From Wenxinia saemankumensis (GTDB lineage Bacteria > Pseudomonadota > Alphaproteobacteria > Rhodobacterales > Rhodobacteraceae), in NCBI RefSeq assembly GCF_900141735.1, contig NZ_FQYO01000001.1, forward strand, positions 372,001 through 436,000: 64,000 bases of DNA, written 5' to 3'. Positions 7,600 through 17,590 of this stretch are shown here, in pieces. Position 1 is the stretch's first letter; the number at the start of each line of letters is the position of its first letter. The notes beneath the pieces were generated by a model that was not told where the DNA came from, did not search any database, and saw only the letters and a program-made list of their open reading frames with translations. Both the position numbers and the translations under genes were made by a program.

Positions 7600-9888
7600 T
7601 CATTTCCCGTCGCCGTCGAGGAGGTCGAGCAGCTGCCGGGCCAGATCGCTCCGCCGGTAGGGTTTGCGCAGGATCCGCTGCTCGGGGCGCTGTGGCTGCG
7701 GCGCGGCGCCCTCCTCCGCCGCATAGCCCGTCGCGAACAGGACCTTCAGGCCCGGGCGTTCCGCGACCAGCCGTTCGGCCAGCGCCCTGCCGTCGATGTC
7801 CGGCAGGACGATGTCGGTGAAGAGCAGATCGATGTGACCGGCATCGCGCGAGGCGGTCAAGGCTTCCGCCCCCGAACCGGCGGAGGTGACGCCGAGTCCG
7901 AAGGACAGCAGGAGCTCCTCGGCATTGGCCCGGACGTCCGGATCGTCCTCGACCAGCAGGACGTGGCGATCCCGTCCCTCGAACCGGGCGCCATCGACAG
8001 GGCCACGACGCGGCGCCGCGCCCGAGGAGGCGGGCAGGAACAGGTGGACGATCGTGCCGGCTCCGGGCTCGCTCTCGATCTGGACATGACCTCCCGATTG
8101 CTTGGCGAAGCCATAGACCATCGACAGTCCCAGGCCGGTGCCCCTGCCCCCCTTGGTCGAGAAGAAGGGATCGAAGGCGCGCTCCGCCACTTCTCGCGAC
8201 ATCCCGGCCCCGTCGTCGGCGATCCGGATGGCGATGAAATCCCGCAGTTCGGATCGTTCGTCGTCGAGCTGCCGGGCGAGGGCCTTCCCGTCGTCGCCCA
8301 GCCGGATCGTCACCTGACCGCCCTCCGGCATGGCATCCCGGGAATTGATGACGATGTTGAGGAGCGCGATCTCGAGCTTGCCGGGGTCGACCAGAGCGGG
8401 GCGCAGGCTCGGGAGCGACTCGACGACCAGCGAGATCCGCTGACCCAGCCCGCCTTCGAGGATCGGCCGGAACTCGTCGATGAGCGCGGCGACATCGGTG
8501 GGAACGGGGCGCAATTCCTCGGCCCGCGCGAAGGCGAGCATCCGGCTGGTGAGCTCGGCTCCGCGCTCGGCGGCGGCGATGATCGTCCGGGCGCGATCGC
8601 CTCCCGGCGCCGCGCCGAGCTGAAGCTCGAGGGCATCGGCATTGCCGAGGACGATCGTCAGCAGGTTGTTGAAGTCATGCGCGACGCCCCCGGTCAGCTC
8701 GCCGATCGCCTCGAGTCTCTGCTTGCGCCGCAGCTGCCGGTCGAGGCGGCGGATCTCGGTCACGTCCTTCATAGTGCCGACCAGACGGACCACGGCACCG
8801 GTCCGGTCGCGGATCGCCACGGCGCGGTCCTCGACGTCGATATAGACGCCGTCGGCGCGACGCAGGCGGTAATCGTCGCTGACGATCTCGGCGCCGCCCG
8901 ACCGCAGCTCCTCGACGCCTGCGCCGACACGGTCCCGATCCCCGGGATGGACGAGCGACAGCCAGTCCCCGATGGTGCCGGGACGGGTTCCGACGACATC
9001 GTTCGCGTTCTCGCTCCACCACAACGTCTCGGTCCCGACGTGCCAGTCCCAGATGATGTCGCGGGTTCCGTGGACGACGAGGCGGTAGCGCTCCTCCAGG
9101 TTCTCGAGCTGCCGCTGCCATGCCCGGCGTTCGGTCACGTCGCGCTGGACCGCCACGAAACAGGCGGGACCGCCGCCGCGGGGCCCGGCTGGCGATATGG
9201 TGACCTCGTTGTAGAAGGTGCTGCCGTCCTTGCGGTAGTTCAGGAGCTCCTCGGTGACCTGCTCTCCCCTCTCGAGGGCCCCCCTTATGCGCTCCAGCGA
9301 CTCACGCCGTGTCAGGGGCCCCTGCAGGATCCGCGGCGTGCAGCCCAGCACCTCCGCCAGGCCGTATCCCGTGGCCCGCTCGAACGCGGGATTGACGAAG
9401 ACGATCCGCGGCCCGTCCGGCCCGTCCAGGGAGGACGCTTCCGTCACGAGGACCATCTCGTCCAGCGACTCGACCGCCATCTCCGCAAGGCCGCCGACCG
9501 GCGCGCCGGCGGGCGACGCGATGCGTCCGACCAGCCGATAGGTCCGGTCCGGGTCCTCGGGATGGGGGCCGCCCGTGACGGCAACGTCCGCGAAATCGCC
9601 CGCACCCGTGGCGGTCGCCGTCCGGGCCCGCACCGAGAACTCGACGGCCCGCCCGTTCGCAGCCTCGCCCGCGGCTACGAGGGCGGTGCCGCGGTCCGCG
9701 GGATGAACCAGGCGCAGCAGTCCTGCCAGGGTCTGCGGCCTGCCGGAGAGAGGCCACGGTCCCGGCAGGCAAAAGGTCCAGCCGACCGCGCCGGACGTCC
9801 GCTCCAGATGAAGGACGATCAGAACCTCGCCCGTCCCGTCGGACTCCGGACCGGATCCCGACGGGGTCCTTGCGTGCTGCCGTACCAT
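7600..9888 (-). CDS. Hybrid PAS sensor histidine kinase with C-terminal receiver
   Basis: A 762-residue soluble hybrid kinase. After a degenerate PAS-like segment (about 35-125) comes a PAS domain at about 140-260 that is LOV-like (VFVNPAFERATGY, TPRILQGPLT), then a PAS_3 domain (about 270-395). The HisKA/HATPase core follows with His404 in GGVAHDFNNLL, and a receiver with phosphoacceptor Asp692 (DLLFTDIVLPD) ends the protein. The LOV flavin-adduct cysteine of NCRFLQ is replaced (CTPRILQ), so blue-light photochemistry is not expected. I chose the ATG at 9888, which has GGAG upstream. A perfect EcfG promoter at 9939-9915 lies inside the longer frame that would begin at 9969, ruling that start out. 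This suggests a stress-induced sensor. No DNA-binding output domain is present. Confidence 0.9.
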   Translation of the reverse strand: MVRQHARTPSGSGPESDGTGEVLIVLHLERTSGAVGWTFCLPGPWPLSGRPQTLAGLLRLVHPADRGTALVAAGEAANGRAVEFSVRARTATATGAGDFADVAVTGGPHPEDPDRTYRLVGRIASPAGAPVGGLAEMAVESLDEMVLVTEASSLDGPDGPRIVFVNPAFERATGYGLAEVLGCTPRILQGPLTRRESLERIRGALERGEQVTEELLNYRKDGSTFYNEVTISPAGPRGGGPACFVAVQRDVTERRAWQRQLENLEERYRLVVHGTRDIIWDWHVGTETLWWSENANDVVGTRPGTIGDWLSLVHPGDRDRVGAGVEELRSGGAEIVSDDYRLRRADGVYIDVEDRAVAIRDRTGAVVRLVGTMKDVTEIRRLDRQLRRKQRLEAIGELTGGVAHDFNNLLTIVLGNADALELQLGAAPGGDRARTIIAAAERGAELTSRMLAFARAEELRPVPTDVAALIDEFRPILEGGLGQRISLVVESLPSLRPALVDPGKLEIALLNIVINSRDAMPEGGQVTIRLGDDGKALARQLDDERSELRDFIAIRIADDGAGMSREVAERAFDPFFSTKGGRGTGLGLSMVYGFAKQSGGHVQIESEPGAGTIVHLFLPASSGAAPRRGPVDGARFEGRDRHVLLVEDDPDVRANAEELLLSFGLGVTSAGSGAEALTASRDAGHIDLLFTDIVLPDIDGRALAERLVAERPGLKVLFATGYAAEEGAAPQPQRPEQRILRKPYRRSDLARQLLDLLDGDGK

Positions 9889-9914
9889 TCCATCTCCGGA
9901 TACCGATCCCACCG

Positions 9915-9939
9915 AACGGCGACCTCGCGTCAATGTTCC
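9915..9939 (-). promoter_or_regulatory. EcfG-type promoter of the hybrid kinase gene
   Basis: On the minus strand GGAAC (9939-9935) and GTT (9917-9915) are 17 nt apart, and the -10 reads CCGTT, matching the full cGTT form of the consensus. It lies 26 nt before the chosen start codon at 9888. Confidence 0.72.
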
Positions 9940-10058
9940 CGGGCGGGCGCGGTTCGGTTCTTGCGGCATCCAGCGCCCTCGGCGATGGAGCCGGCGCGGA
10001 GCGCGCCCCCCGGGGATGACCGTCTCGCCGATCCCGACGCCGCCCTGGAACGCCCCCG

Positions 10059-10793
10059 ATGCCGGACGCCGACATACTTCTCCTCGAAGACGAAGAAGGC
10101 GTGGCCGATCTCGTCACCGAGACGCTCGAGGCCGACGGCCTGACCGTTATGGTCGCCGGCAACTGCGCCGATTTCCAGTCCTGCGTCGAGGATCGGATGT
10201 TCGACCTCTACATCCTCGACATCCTCCTCCCCGATGGAAGCGGGTTCGATGTCGCCCGGGACGTGCGCAGGTCGGATCCCCGTGCCGGGATCATCATGCT
10301 TTCGGGGAAGGCCGCCGAGGTCGATACCGTCCTCGGCCTCGAACTCGGGGCCGACGATTACGTTCCCAAGCCTTTCCGGGGCCGCGAACTGCTGGCGCGG
10401 GTGCGCAGCCTGCTGCGGCGGCTCGGCCCGTCGCCGGACCTCGCCGGCTCGGACGACAATCGAGGCGTTCCCCTGCCGGGCGGCTGGACGATGGACCCGG
10501 CGCTCCGACGGGTCCTGGACAGGGACGGCGCCGATGCGGGCCTCACCCCCACCGAATACGACGTCCTGCGGATCCTGCGGACCCATGCCGGCATTCCGCT
10601 CTCGCGGGACAGGCTGATCGAACTCCTGAAGGGCACGGAATGGTCGGCGAACGACCGTTTCATGGACGGCGTCATCTCGCGCCTCCGCCGGAAGCTCGGC
10701 GAGGCGGGACGCGCGATCCGGACGATCAAGAAGGTCGGCTACGTCTACGCCTCGGCTGCCCCCGATCGGGTCGCCGGGAACGATCGCGGGTAG
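10059..10793 (+). CDS. OmpR/PhoB-type response regulator
   Basis: A 244-residue transcription factor. The receiver domain has the acidic pocket Glu10-Asp11, phosphoacceptor Asp54 (YILDILLPDG) and conserved Lys104 (DDYVPKPF). The C-terminal winged helix carries LTPTEYDVLRIL and ends with IRTIKKVGYVYA, typical of the OmpR/PhoB trans-regulatory domain. The gene diverges from the hybrid kinase and precedes a GAF-domain kinase on the same strand 257 nt downstream, its likely partner. Target genes are not evident. Confidence 0.9.
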   Translation: MPDADILLLEDEEGVADLVTETLEADGLTVMVAGNCADFQSCVEDRMFDLYILDILLPDGSGFDVARDVRRSDPRAGIIMLSGKAAEVDTVLGLELGADDYVPKPFRGRELLARVRSLLRRLGPSPDLAGSDDNRGVPLPGGWTMDPALRRVLDRDGADAGLTPTEYDVLRILRTHAGIPLSRDRLIELLKGTEWSANDRFMDGVISRLRRKLGEAGRAIRTIKKVGYVYASAAPDRVAGNDRG

Positions 10794-11050
10794 GACGCGT
10801 CCCGGGCGCCTCCGGCAGGATCGCCCCGGCACTCCGGCCCCTGCGGCGCCGGCCCACACCGCGGAGCGGCCGGGCGATCCGCCACCCCCCGTACACGATC
10901 CGTAAGGTCCTGCCACAAATTCGGAGGGCCGGGGCGTCAGACCGGCATGTGGCCCGGACCTTCGGGCCGCGTCATCCGAGCCCGCCCCCGGTCGAGCGCA
11001 CGGCCGGGCAATCCACTCGACGATCCACCTGTCCAGATGCGGAGGAAGCA

Positions 11051-12274
11051 TTGAATCAGGCCGTCATCCGATTTCCCTTTCCCCCCGACGAGGTCGCGCG
11101 CCTGCAGGCGATCCGGCCGGTCCTCGGGCCGAAGCCCTTCCATGACCCCGTCATAGCCGGGATCGTCGAACGCACGCGGGATCTGCTGGGCAGCCCGGCC
11201 GCGCTCGCCTCGGTCGTCGAGATCGATCACCAGTGGTTCCTCGCGAGCACCGGCATAAATGTCGGCTCGACGCCCCGGTCCCATTCCCTCTGCTCGCGCA
11301 CGATCCTGTCGGATCGCCCCCTGATCCTGACCGACACGCTATCGCACGAGGATTTCTCGACGCACCCGGCAGTCACCGACGATCCCCATGTCAGGTTCTA
11401 TGCCGGCGCCCCGATCATCCTGAGATCGGGATCCGCGGTGGGAAGCCTGTGCGGGATCGACATGCGCCCGCGCGAGGCCCCCTCGCCCGAGGCGGTCGCC
11501 GAACTCGTCGGACTTGCCGCCGAGATCGCGCGACATCTGGACGCCCGGCACGAGCGGATGTCGGCATCCCCGGATGCGCCCGGCCCGATGGCCGACGATC
11601 CGCGAAACGAGTTCCTCGCCCTCGTCGGCCACGAGCTGCGCACGCCCCTGACGGTGATGCAGGGGAACGCCCTGCTCCTGCGCCGCAGGCTGGCGGGAGA
11701 ACAGGAAAGGCGGATGATCGACGCCATCGCGGCATCCGGTCGACACCTGCACGAGATGATCGAGCGGGTCATCTATTTCAGCGGCCTCGGGAGCGAGCGA
11801 CCGCTTCTCGTCGAGGATCGCCATCCGGTGGCGGAGCTGATCGGTTCGGCGGCCGCGCCGGCGGCAGCGATCCTGGGCGACACCCGCAGAAGGCTGACGG
11901 TCTCCGGCGCTTCGGGGGAGGCGAGCGTCCTCGTCGATCGGGACCAGTACGGCCTCGCTGTCTCGTCGATCATCTCCAACGCCGCTGTGCATGGAGCGGG
12001 CGATGTCGACGTGAGGATCGACCGCTCGACGGATCGCGGGCTCCGGGTGACGATCCTCGACGACGGACCCGGATTGCCGCGGGGAGTGCTCGACGGCGCC
12101 GACCGACCCTTCGTCGTCGGCGAGAGGCTCAATACCAGGATGCGGGGCGGCCTCGGTCTGGGATTGCCGCTGGCCAGGAAGTTGATGGAGAATCACGGCG
12201 GGGAATTGTCCTCCGGCTTCGAGGAGGGGCGCGCCTATGTCGCGCTGACCCTGCCGGCCTGGCGGGGCGGCTGA
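11051..12274 (+). CDS. GAF-domain sensor histidine kinase
   Basis: A 407-residue soluble kinase. Residues about 25-165 form a GAF domain of the type found in many Rhodobacterales kinases (FLASTGINV, SHSLCSRTIL, RFYAGAPI, GSLCGID). The HisKA domain has His194 in VGHELRTPL, and the HATPase domain ends with DDGPGLP and GGLGLGLPLARKLMENHGG. The start is read as TTG at 11051 because GGAGGA lies at 11041-11046 and the homologous GAF begins soon after; no in-frame ATG fits. It probably pairs with the OmpR-type regulator just upstream. The signal is unknown; the GAF domain may bind a small ligand or sense redox state. The 257-nt gap upstream shows nothing recognisable. Confidence 0.88.
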   Translation: MNQAVIRFPFPPDEVARLQAIRPVLGPKPFHDPVIAGIVERTRDLLGSPAALASVVEIDHQWFLASTGINVGSTPRSHSLCSRTILSDRPLILTDTLSHEDFSTHPAVTDDPHVRFYAGAPIILRSGSAVGSLCGIDMRPREAPSPEAVAELVGLAAEIARHLDARHERMSASPDAPGPMADDPRNEFLALVGHELRTPLTVMQGNALLLRRRLAGEQERRMIDAIAASGRHLHEMIERVIYFSGLGSERPLLVEDRHPVAELIGSAAAPAAAILGDTRRRLTVSGASGEASVLVDRDQYGLAVSSIISNAAVHGAGDVDVRIDRSTDRGLRVTILDDGPGLPRGVLDGADRPFVVGERLNTRMRGGLGLGLPLARKLMENHGGELSSGFEEGRAYVALTLPAWRGG

Positions 12275-12458
12275 CGGCCCCCGGGGGGGGCGCCCGTCCC
12301 CCCCTCGCCACTGCCCGGCTGCCCGCCATCCGTCGCGGCCCCTTCGGCATCTCACCGCTTCCGGGGAGCAATGGCGCCCGGAGCGTAGGCCCCTGCCCGG
12401 GTCCGGCTGCCGCAAGCCGGCCCCTTCCGGCGCCTCGATGCCCGGGGTCACGCGGCGA

Positions 12459-13424
12459 TCAGGGCGCCTCGGCGGAGGCGCGGCAATCGTAGAACACGCG
12501 GAAGCCGGTATTGCTCGCGCCGCTATCCGCGGCGACGGCGGAGCGGGCGGCGATCCGGTAGCGGTAGCAATAGCTGGCATGGCACAGGAAGCTGCCGCCC
12601 TTCATGACTCGCATGTTCTCGGATCGGGCGCGGGCGTTGCGCGCCTCGGCCGCCTTCTTGCGGGACCGGACGCGGAAGGCGTCGGCGGTCCATTCCCAGA
12701 CATTGCCGGCCATGTCGTGAAGACCGGCGCCGTTCGGCGGATAGGCTCCGACGGGCGAGGTGCCGCGATGTCCGTCCGCGCCGGTATCCTCCACCGGGAA
12801 ACGGCCCTGCCAGATGTTCGCCGGCAGGAAGTCGGCGTCGTCCGGCTCTCTCGCGCCCCAGGGAAAGCGGGGATCGCCGGGCAGGCCGCCGCGCGCCGCG
12901 TGCTCCCATTCGGCCTCGCCCGGCAGACGCCCGCCGGCCCAGGCGGCGAAGGCGGCGGCATCGGCGGCCGAAACGTGGACCACAGGGTGATCCGCCCGGG
13001 CGGCGAGGCCGCTGCCCGGCCCTTCGGGCGCGTGCCAGCTCGCGCCCGGCACGGCGACCCACCAGGGCGTGCCGGGAAAGGCGGCGGTGGCGAGCGAGGG
13101 ATCGGCCATCAGCGGGGCGAAGACCTGCCCCCAGCCCAGCCGCTCCGCCTCGGTCACGTAGCCGGTGGCGGCGACGAAGGCGGCGAAGCGGGCATTGGTC
13201 ACGGGTACCGTGTCGCAGGCGAAGGGCTTCAGCCGGACCTCGCGCGGGGGGCCCTCGCCGTCCTCGGGGATCGCCGGGGATCTCGTGCCGACATGGCTGC
13301 GCCCGCCCGCGAACTCCGCCCGTGGCGGCGGCGCGGCGTCCGCGATCTCGACGATCTCGGCCGAGGCGAGGCGGCGGCCCTCGATCCGGCCGGGGCGGTC
13401 CGAGCGGGTGGCGCAGCAGCCCAT
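12459..13424 (-). CDS. Formylglycine-generating enzyme (sulfatase-activating)
   Basis: A 321-residue FGE/SUMF1-family protein that oxidises the active-site Cys of sulfatases to formylglycine. The diagnostic C-terminal motif GGSFLCHASYCYRYR carries both copper-binding catalytic cysteines, Cys281 and Cys286. The upstream core is also typical (PVTNARFAAFV, HPVVHVSAADAAAFAAW, GLHDMAGNVWEW). There is no signal peptide, so it works in the cytoplasm, where the adjacent sulfatases also appear to stay. Its start codon lies one nucleotide past the stop of the upstream sulfatase gene at 13426, so the two are surely co-transcribed. It is the last gene of the ABC-transporter/sulfatase operon. Its N-terminus (MGCCATR) is slightly extended; the start is set by operon spacing. 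Confidence 0.94.
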   Translation of the reverse strand: MGCCATRSDRPGRIEGRRLASAEIVEIADAAPPPRAEFAGGRSHVGTRSPAIPEDGEGPPREVRLKPFACDTVPVTNARFAAFVAATGYVTEAERLGWGQVFAPLMADPSLATAAFPGTPWWVAVPGASWHAPEGPGSGLAARADHPVVHVSAADAAAFAAWAGGRLPGEAEWEHAARGGLPGDPRFPWGAREPDDADFLPANIWQGRFPVEDTGADGHRGTSPVGAYPPNGAGLHDMAGNVWEWTADAFRVRSRKKAAEARNARARSENMRVMKGGSFLCHASYCYRYRIAARSAVAADSGASNTGFRVFYDCRASAEAP

Positions 13425-13425
13425 C

Positions 13426-14949
13426 TCAGGCCCCGGCGCGCCGGGGCGCGGGCGTCGGCTCCGCCGCCATCGTGGCCTGCAGGAAGGCGTGCAGCATCCG
13501 GGATTTCAGCGGCGCGGCCCCTGCCTCGTCCCAGAGGTTGCGCAGCTCCCCCGGATCGGCGGCCAGGTCGAAGAGCTCGCCCGCCCCGCCCTGCCGGTAG
13601 ACCGTGATCTTGGCGTCCCGTTCCACGTAGGTCCGCAGATGCGGCATGACCGGGTTGTGGCGGTTCTCGACGATCACGTGGTCGCGGGCCGGCGGCCCGC
13701 CGGACCAGGCGGCCAGCTGCGAGACGCCCTGCACCCTGCCCGGGCAGTCGACCCCGGCCGCGTCGAGGAAGGTCGGCATCAGGTCCACGAGGCTCACCAT
13801 CGCGTCCGACACCTCCCCCGCCGGGATCCGCCCCGGCCAGGCGGCGACGAAGGGCAGCCGGATCAGGTCCTCGTAATGGAACGGACCCTTCGCGACCAGC
13901 CCGTGCTGGCCGAGGAAATGGCCGTGATCGGTGGTGAAGACGACGAGCGTGTCCTGCAGCTGCCCCCGCGCCTCCAGCATGTCGAGCAGCCGGCCGACCT
14001 CGGCGTCGATGAAGCCGACCATCCCGTAATAGACGGCCATGTCCTTCTTCAGTTCGTCCTCGGGGTAGAGGTGGCTCTCGCAGCCATGGGCGTTCCAGGG
14101 GCGGTGCCAGTCGCCGAAATCGGGGGCCTCCTCCTGCGTCATCGCGAAATGGGGCGGGTTTGCGTCGTGCTCGCCGGGGGTCAGGCGGCCCGGGACCATG
14201 TCGGCGGGGTCGTAGATCGACGCCCAGGGCTCCGGCACCGTGTAGGGCGGATGCGGGTCGTGGAAGCTGGCCCAGAGGAAGAACGGCCCCTCCCCCTCCT
14301 CGATGAAGGCGGCGGAGCGCTCGCCCGTCCAGCGGGTGTAATGCAGGTCCTCCGGCAGGTCCCAGGCGCGGCCCTCGCGCGCCCAGTAATGGCCCGACGG
14401 ATGCCGGGCCGGCGCATGGGGCGCGGCGTCGCCAAGGAGCGGCTGGAAGTAGTCGGCCCAGTCGGTCAGGCCCTTCTCCTCGAGCCAGAGCGCGTAGTGC
14501 TGGCCGACATGGCTCTCGTCCGCGTGGTTGCGGGCCAGCTCGACATGCCGGAAGCCGTACCAGGGGCCGTTGAAGCCGCGCCAGAAGTCGAGGTCGCGCA
14601 GCGTCGGCTGGCTCTCCTTCGACGGGGGCGCGAGGGACTGGAAATGCGCCTTGCCGATCAGGCCGGTGCGGTAGCCCGCGCGGGCGAGGTGGTCGCCGAG
14701 GAAGTCCCGATCCTCGGCCAGGTCGACGCCGATGGTCCAGGCGCCGTGCTGCGAGGGGTACTCGCCGGTGATGATCGACGCCCGCGACGGCGTGCAGACC
14801 GGGTTCGGGCAATAGGCCCGGTCGAAGCGGGTTCCCATCGCGCAGAGCCTGTCCAGGTTCGGCGTCGAGATCCGGTCGTTCACCGCCCCCAGCGCGCTGA
14901 AATGCTGCTGGTCGGTGGTGATGAGCAGGATGTTCGGCCGATCCGTCAC
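13426..14949 (-). CDS. Type I sulfatase (cytoplasmic, formylglycine-dependent)
   Basis: A 507-residue member of the alkaline-phosphatase-like sulfatase family. The metal site begins with NILLITTDQQ (Asp13) and the sulfatase signature is CTPSRASIITG, with Cys52 the residue converted to formylglycine. FTTDHGHFLGQHG provides the C-terminal metal ligands and the basic catalytic positions. No signal peptide is present. The start is a GTG at 14949 overlapping the TGA of the preceding sulfatase (GTGA), which is strong evidence for translational coupling. Sulfatases of this size desulfate sugars, phenols or choline; the substrate here cannot be read from sequence, but the linked sugar-type ABC importer points to a small imported sulfate ester. 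Confidence 0.92.
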   Translation of the reverse strand: MTDRPNILLITTDQQHFSALGAVNDRISTPNLDRLCAMGTRFDRAYCPNPVCTPSRASIITGEYPSQHGAWTIGVDLAEDRDFLGDHLARAGYRTGLIGKAHFQSLAPPSKESQPTLRDLDFWRGFNGPWYGFRHVELARNHADESHVGQHYALWLEEKGLTDWADYFQPLLGDAAPHAPARHPSGHYWAREGRAWDLPEDLHYTRWTGERSAAFIEEGEGPFFLWASFHDPHPPYTVPEPWASIYDPADMVPGRLTPGEHDANPPHFAMTQEEAPDFGDWHRPWNAHGCESHLYPEDELKKDMAVYYGMVGFIDAEVGRLLDMLEARGQLQDTLVVFTTDHGHFLGQHGLVAKGPFHYEDLIRLPFVAAWPGRIPAGEVSDAMVSLVDLMPTFLDAAGVDCPGRVQGVSQLAAWSGGPPARDHVIVENRHNPVMPHLRTYVERDAKITVYRQGGAGELFDLAADPGELRNLWDEAGAAPLKSRMLHAFLQATMAAEPTPAPRRAGA

Positions 14950-16505
14950 GCCGCCTTCGCCCGCTCGGCCAGCACCGCGCGGCTGTCGTGGCAGGGCACG
15001 TCGCCGATGGCGGCCATCCTGGCGTCGAGCTTGCCCAGCATCTCCTCGAAGACCTGCGCGTAGGCGGGGTCGTGCGCGACGTTCCGCAGCTCCATCGGGT
15101 CGGCCTCGCAGTCGAACAGCTCCCATTCGGGGGGCGCGCCGTTCTCGCGCGCGCCGAGCTGGCCGAGCGCCTCGTTGTACCAGTAGATCAGCTTGTAGCG
15201 GGGATCGCGGACCCCGTAATGCGCCCAGGCCTCGTGGATGACGTCGTTGTGCATCCAGTAGCGGTGATAGGCGAGCTGGTCCCAGTCGTCCGGCGTCTTT
15301 CCCTCCAGTACGGGGCGCATCGAGCGGCCCTGCATGTAGGACGGCACCGGCAGGCCCGCCCAGTCGAGGAAGGTCGGCGCGAAGTCGACGTTCTGCGCGA
15401 TGTCGCGGCTGGTCGTGCCGGAGGCGATTCCCGCCGGGTAGCGGCAGAGGAAGGGCATCCGGTAGCTCTCCTCGTACATGAAGCGCTTGTCGAACCAGCC
15501 ATGCTCGCCCAGGAAGAAGCCCTGGTCCGAGGTGTAGATCACCACCGTGTTCTCGGCGATGCCCTTCGCCTCCAGAGTGTCCAGCATCCGCCCCACGCCA
15601 TCGTCGATGGCCTGCACGGTGCGCAGGTAGCGGGACATGTAGCGCTGGTACTTGAACTCGGCAAAGGCGGCAGAATCGTCGAAGGTGAAGGTCTCGCCGG
15701 TCTCGGAGCAGATGACGGTGATGCTCTCGCCGGGGGCGAGGTCCGGCACCTTGCGGGGCGGCCAGCCGTCGACCATCTGCGGCCCGGCCCGGTCCGCGCC
15801 AGCCTCCGGCTGCACGAGGGCAAGGTCCTCGTAGAGCATGTCGGACTTCACCCGCATCTTCGCGGCCGCGGCAGCGGCGGCGCGGTTCGCGTAATCGTCG
15901 CGGAACGTCTCCGGCAGCGGGATCGTGCCCGGCGCGTGGATGTCGCGGTAGCGCGGGTGGTACTGCCAGTTCCGGTGCGGCGCCTTGTGGTGGCACATCA
16001 GGAAGAACGGCCGCTCACCGCTGGGGTCGGCGTGGCGCTCGATGAAGTCCACCGACTTGTCGGTGATGATGTCGGTGGCATAGCCCGGGATGCGCTCGCG
16101 CCCGCCGGGGCCGATGAAGGCCGGATCCCAGTAATCGCCCTGCCCCGGCACGACGGACCATTCGTCGAAGCCCGTCGGCTCGTGCGCCGGCCCCTCGCCG
16201 AGGTGCCACTTGCCGAAGATCGCGGTGGCGTAACCGCCCGCCTTGAGGTGCTTGGCCACGTTCGGCCAGAGGTTGTCGATATGGGTATCGAGCGTCGTGA
16301 CGCAGTTCACGTGATTATGGGTGCCGGTCAGGATCGTCGCGCGGGACGGCGTGCAGATCGAGTTGGTGACGTAGGTCGCGTCGTGGCGCACCCCCTCCTC
16401 CGCCAGCCGGTCGAGGTTGGGCGTGTGGTTCAGCCCGTGGCCATAGGCGCTGATCGCCTGCGCCGCGTGGTCGTCGGACATGATGAAGATGATGTTGGGG
16501 CGCAT
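14946..16505 (-). CDS. Type I sulfatase (cytoplasmic)
   Basis: A 519-residue sulfatase. The N-terminal metal-binding strand is NIIFIMSDDH, the signature is CTPSRATILTG with Cys51 as the formylglycine position, and GKWHLGEG provides the conserved Lys/His. YTSDQGFFLGEHGW supplies the C-terminal Asp/His ligands. No signal peptide is seen. The ATG at 16505 is right because the sulfatase fold starts at residue 2; an overlapping ATG at 16509 is out of frame. It follows the ABC ATPase gene by 25 nt and overlaps the next sulfatase by 4 nt. Sequence differences from its neighbour suggest that the two act on different sulfate positions or different linkages of the same imported compound (inference). 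Confidence 0.92.
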   Translation of the reverse strand: MRPNIIFIMSDDHAAQAISAYGHGLNHTPNLDRLAEEGVRHDATYVTNSICTPSRATILTGTHNHVNCVTTLDTHIDNLWPNVAKHLKAGGYATAIFGKWHLGEGPAHEPTGFDEWSVVPGQGDYWDPAFIGPGGRERIPGYATDIITDKSVDFIERHADPSGERPFFLMCHHKAPHRNWQYHPRYRDIHAPGTIPLPETFRDDYANRAAAAAAAKMRVKSDMLYEDLALVQPEAGADRAGPQMVDGWPPRKVPDLAPGESITVICSETGETFTFDDSAAFAEFKYQRYMSRYLRTVQAIDDGVGRMLDTLEAKGIAENTVVIYTSDQGFFLGEHGWFDKRFMYEESYRMPFLCRYPAGIASGTTSRDIAQNVDFAPTFLDWAGLPVPSYMQGRSMRPVLEGKTPDDWDQLAYHRYWMHNDVIHEAWAHYGVRDPRYKLIYWYNEALGQLGARENGAPPEWELFDCEADPMELRNVAHDPAYAQVFEEMLGKLDARMAAIGDVPCHDSRAVLAERAKAA

Positions 16506-16530
16506 GCATCTGGCCTTTCGCGTGTCGGGG

Positions 16531-17577
<1,047 letters not shown>

Positions 17578-17590
17578 GGGGGACCTCCGA

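Noticed and set aside
9120-9500. Blue-light LOV photoreceptor in the hybrid kinase.
   Set aside because: The flavin-adduct cysteine is not at the required position, so only a LOV-like fold can be claimed.
7600-9969. A start of the hybrid kinase at 9969.
   Set aside because: A perfect EcfG-type promoter lies inside this extension at 9939-9915, and the ATG at 9888 has a ribosome-binding site.
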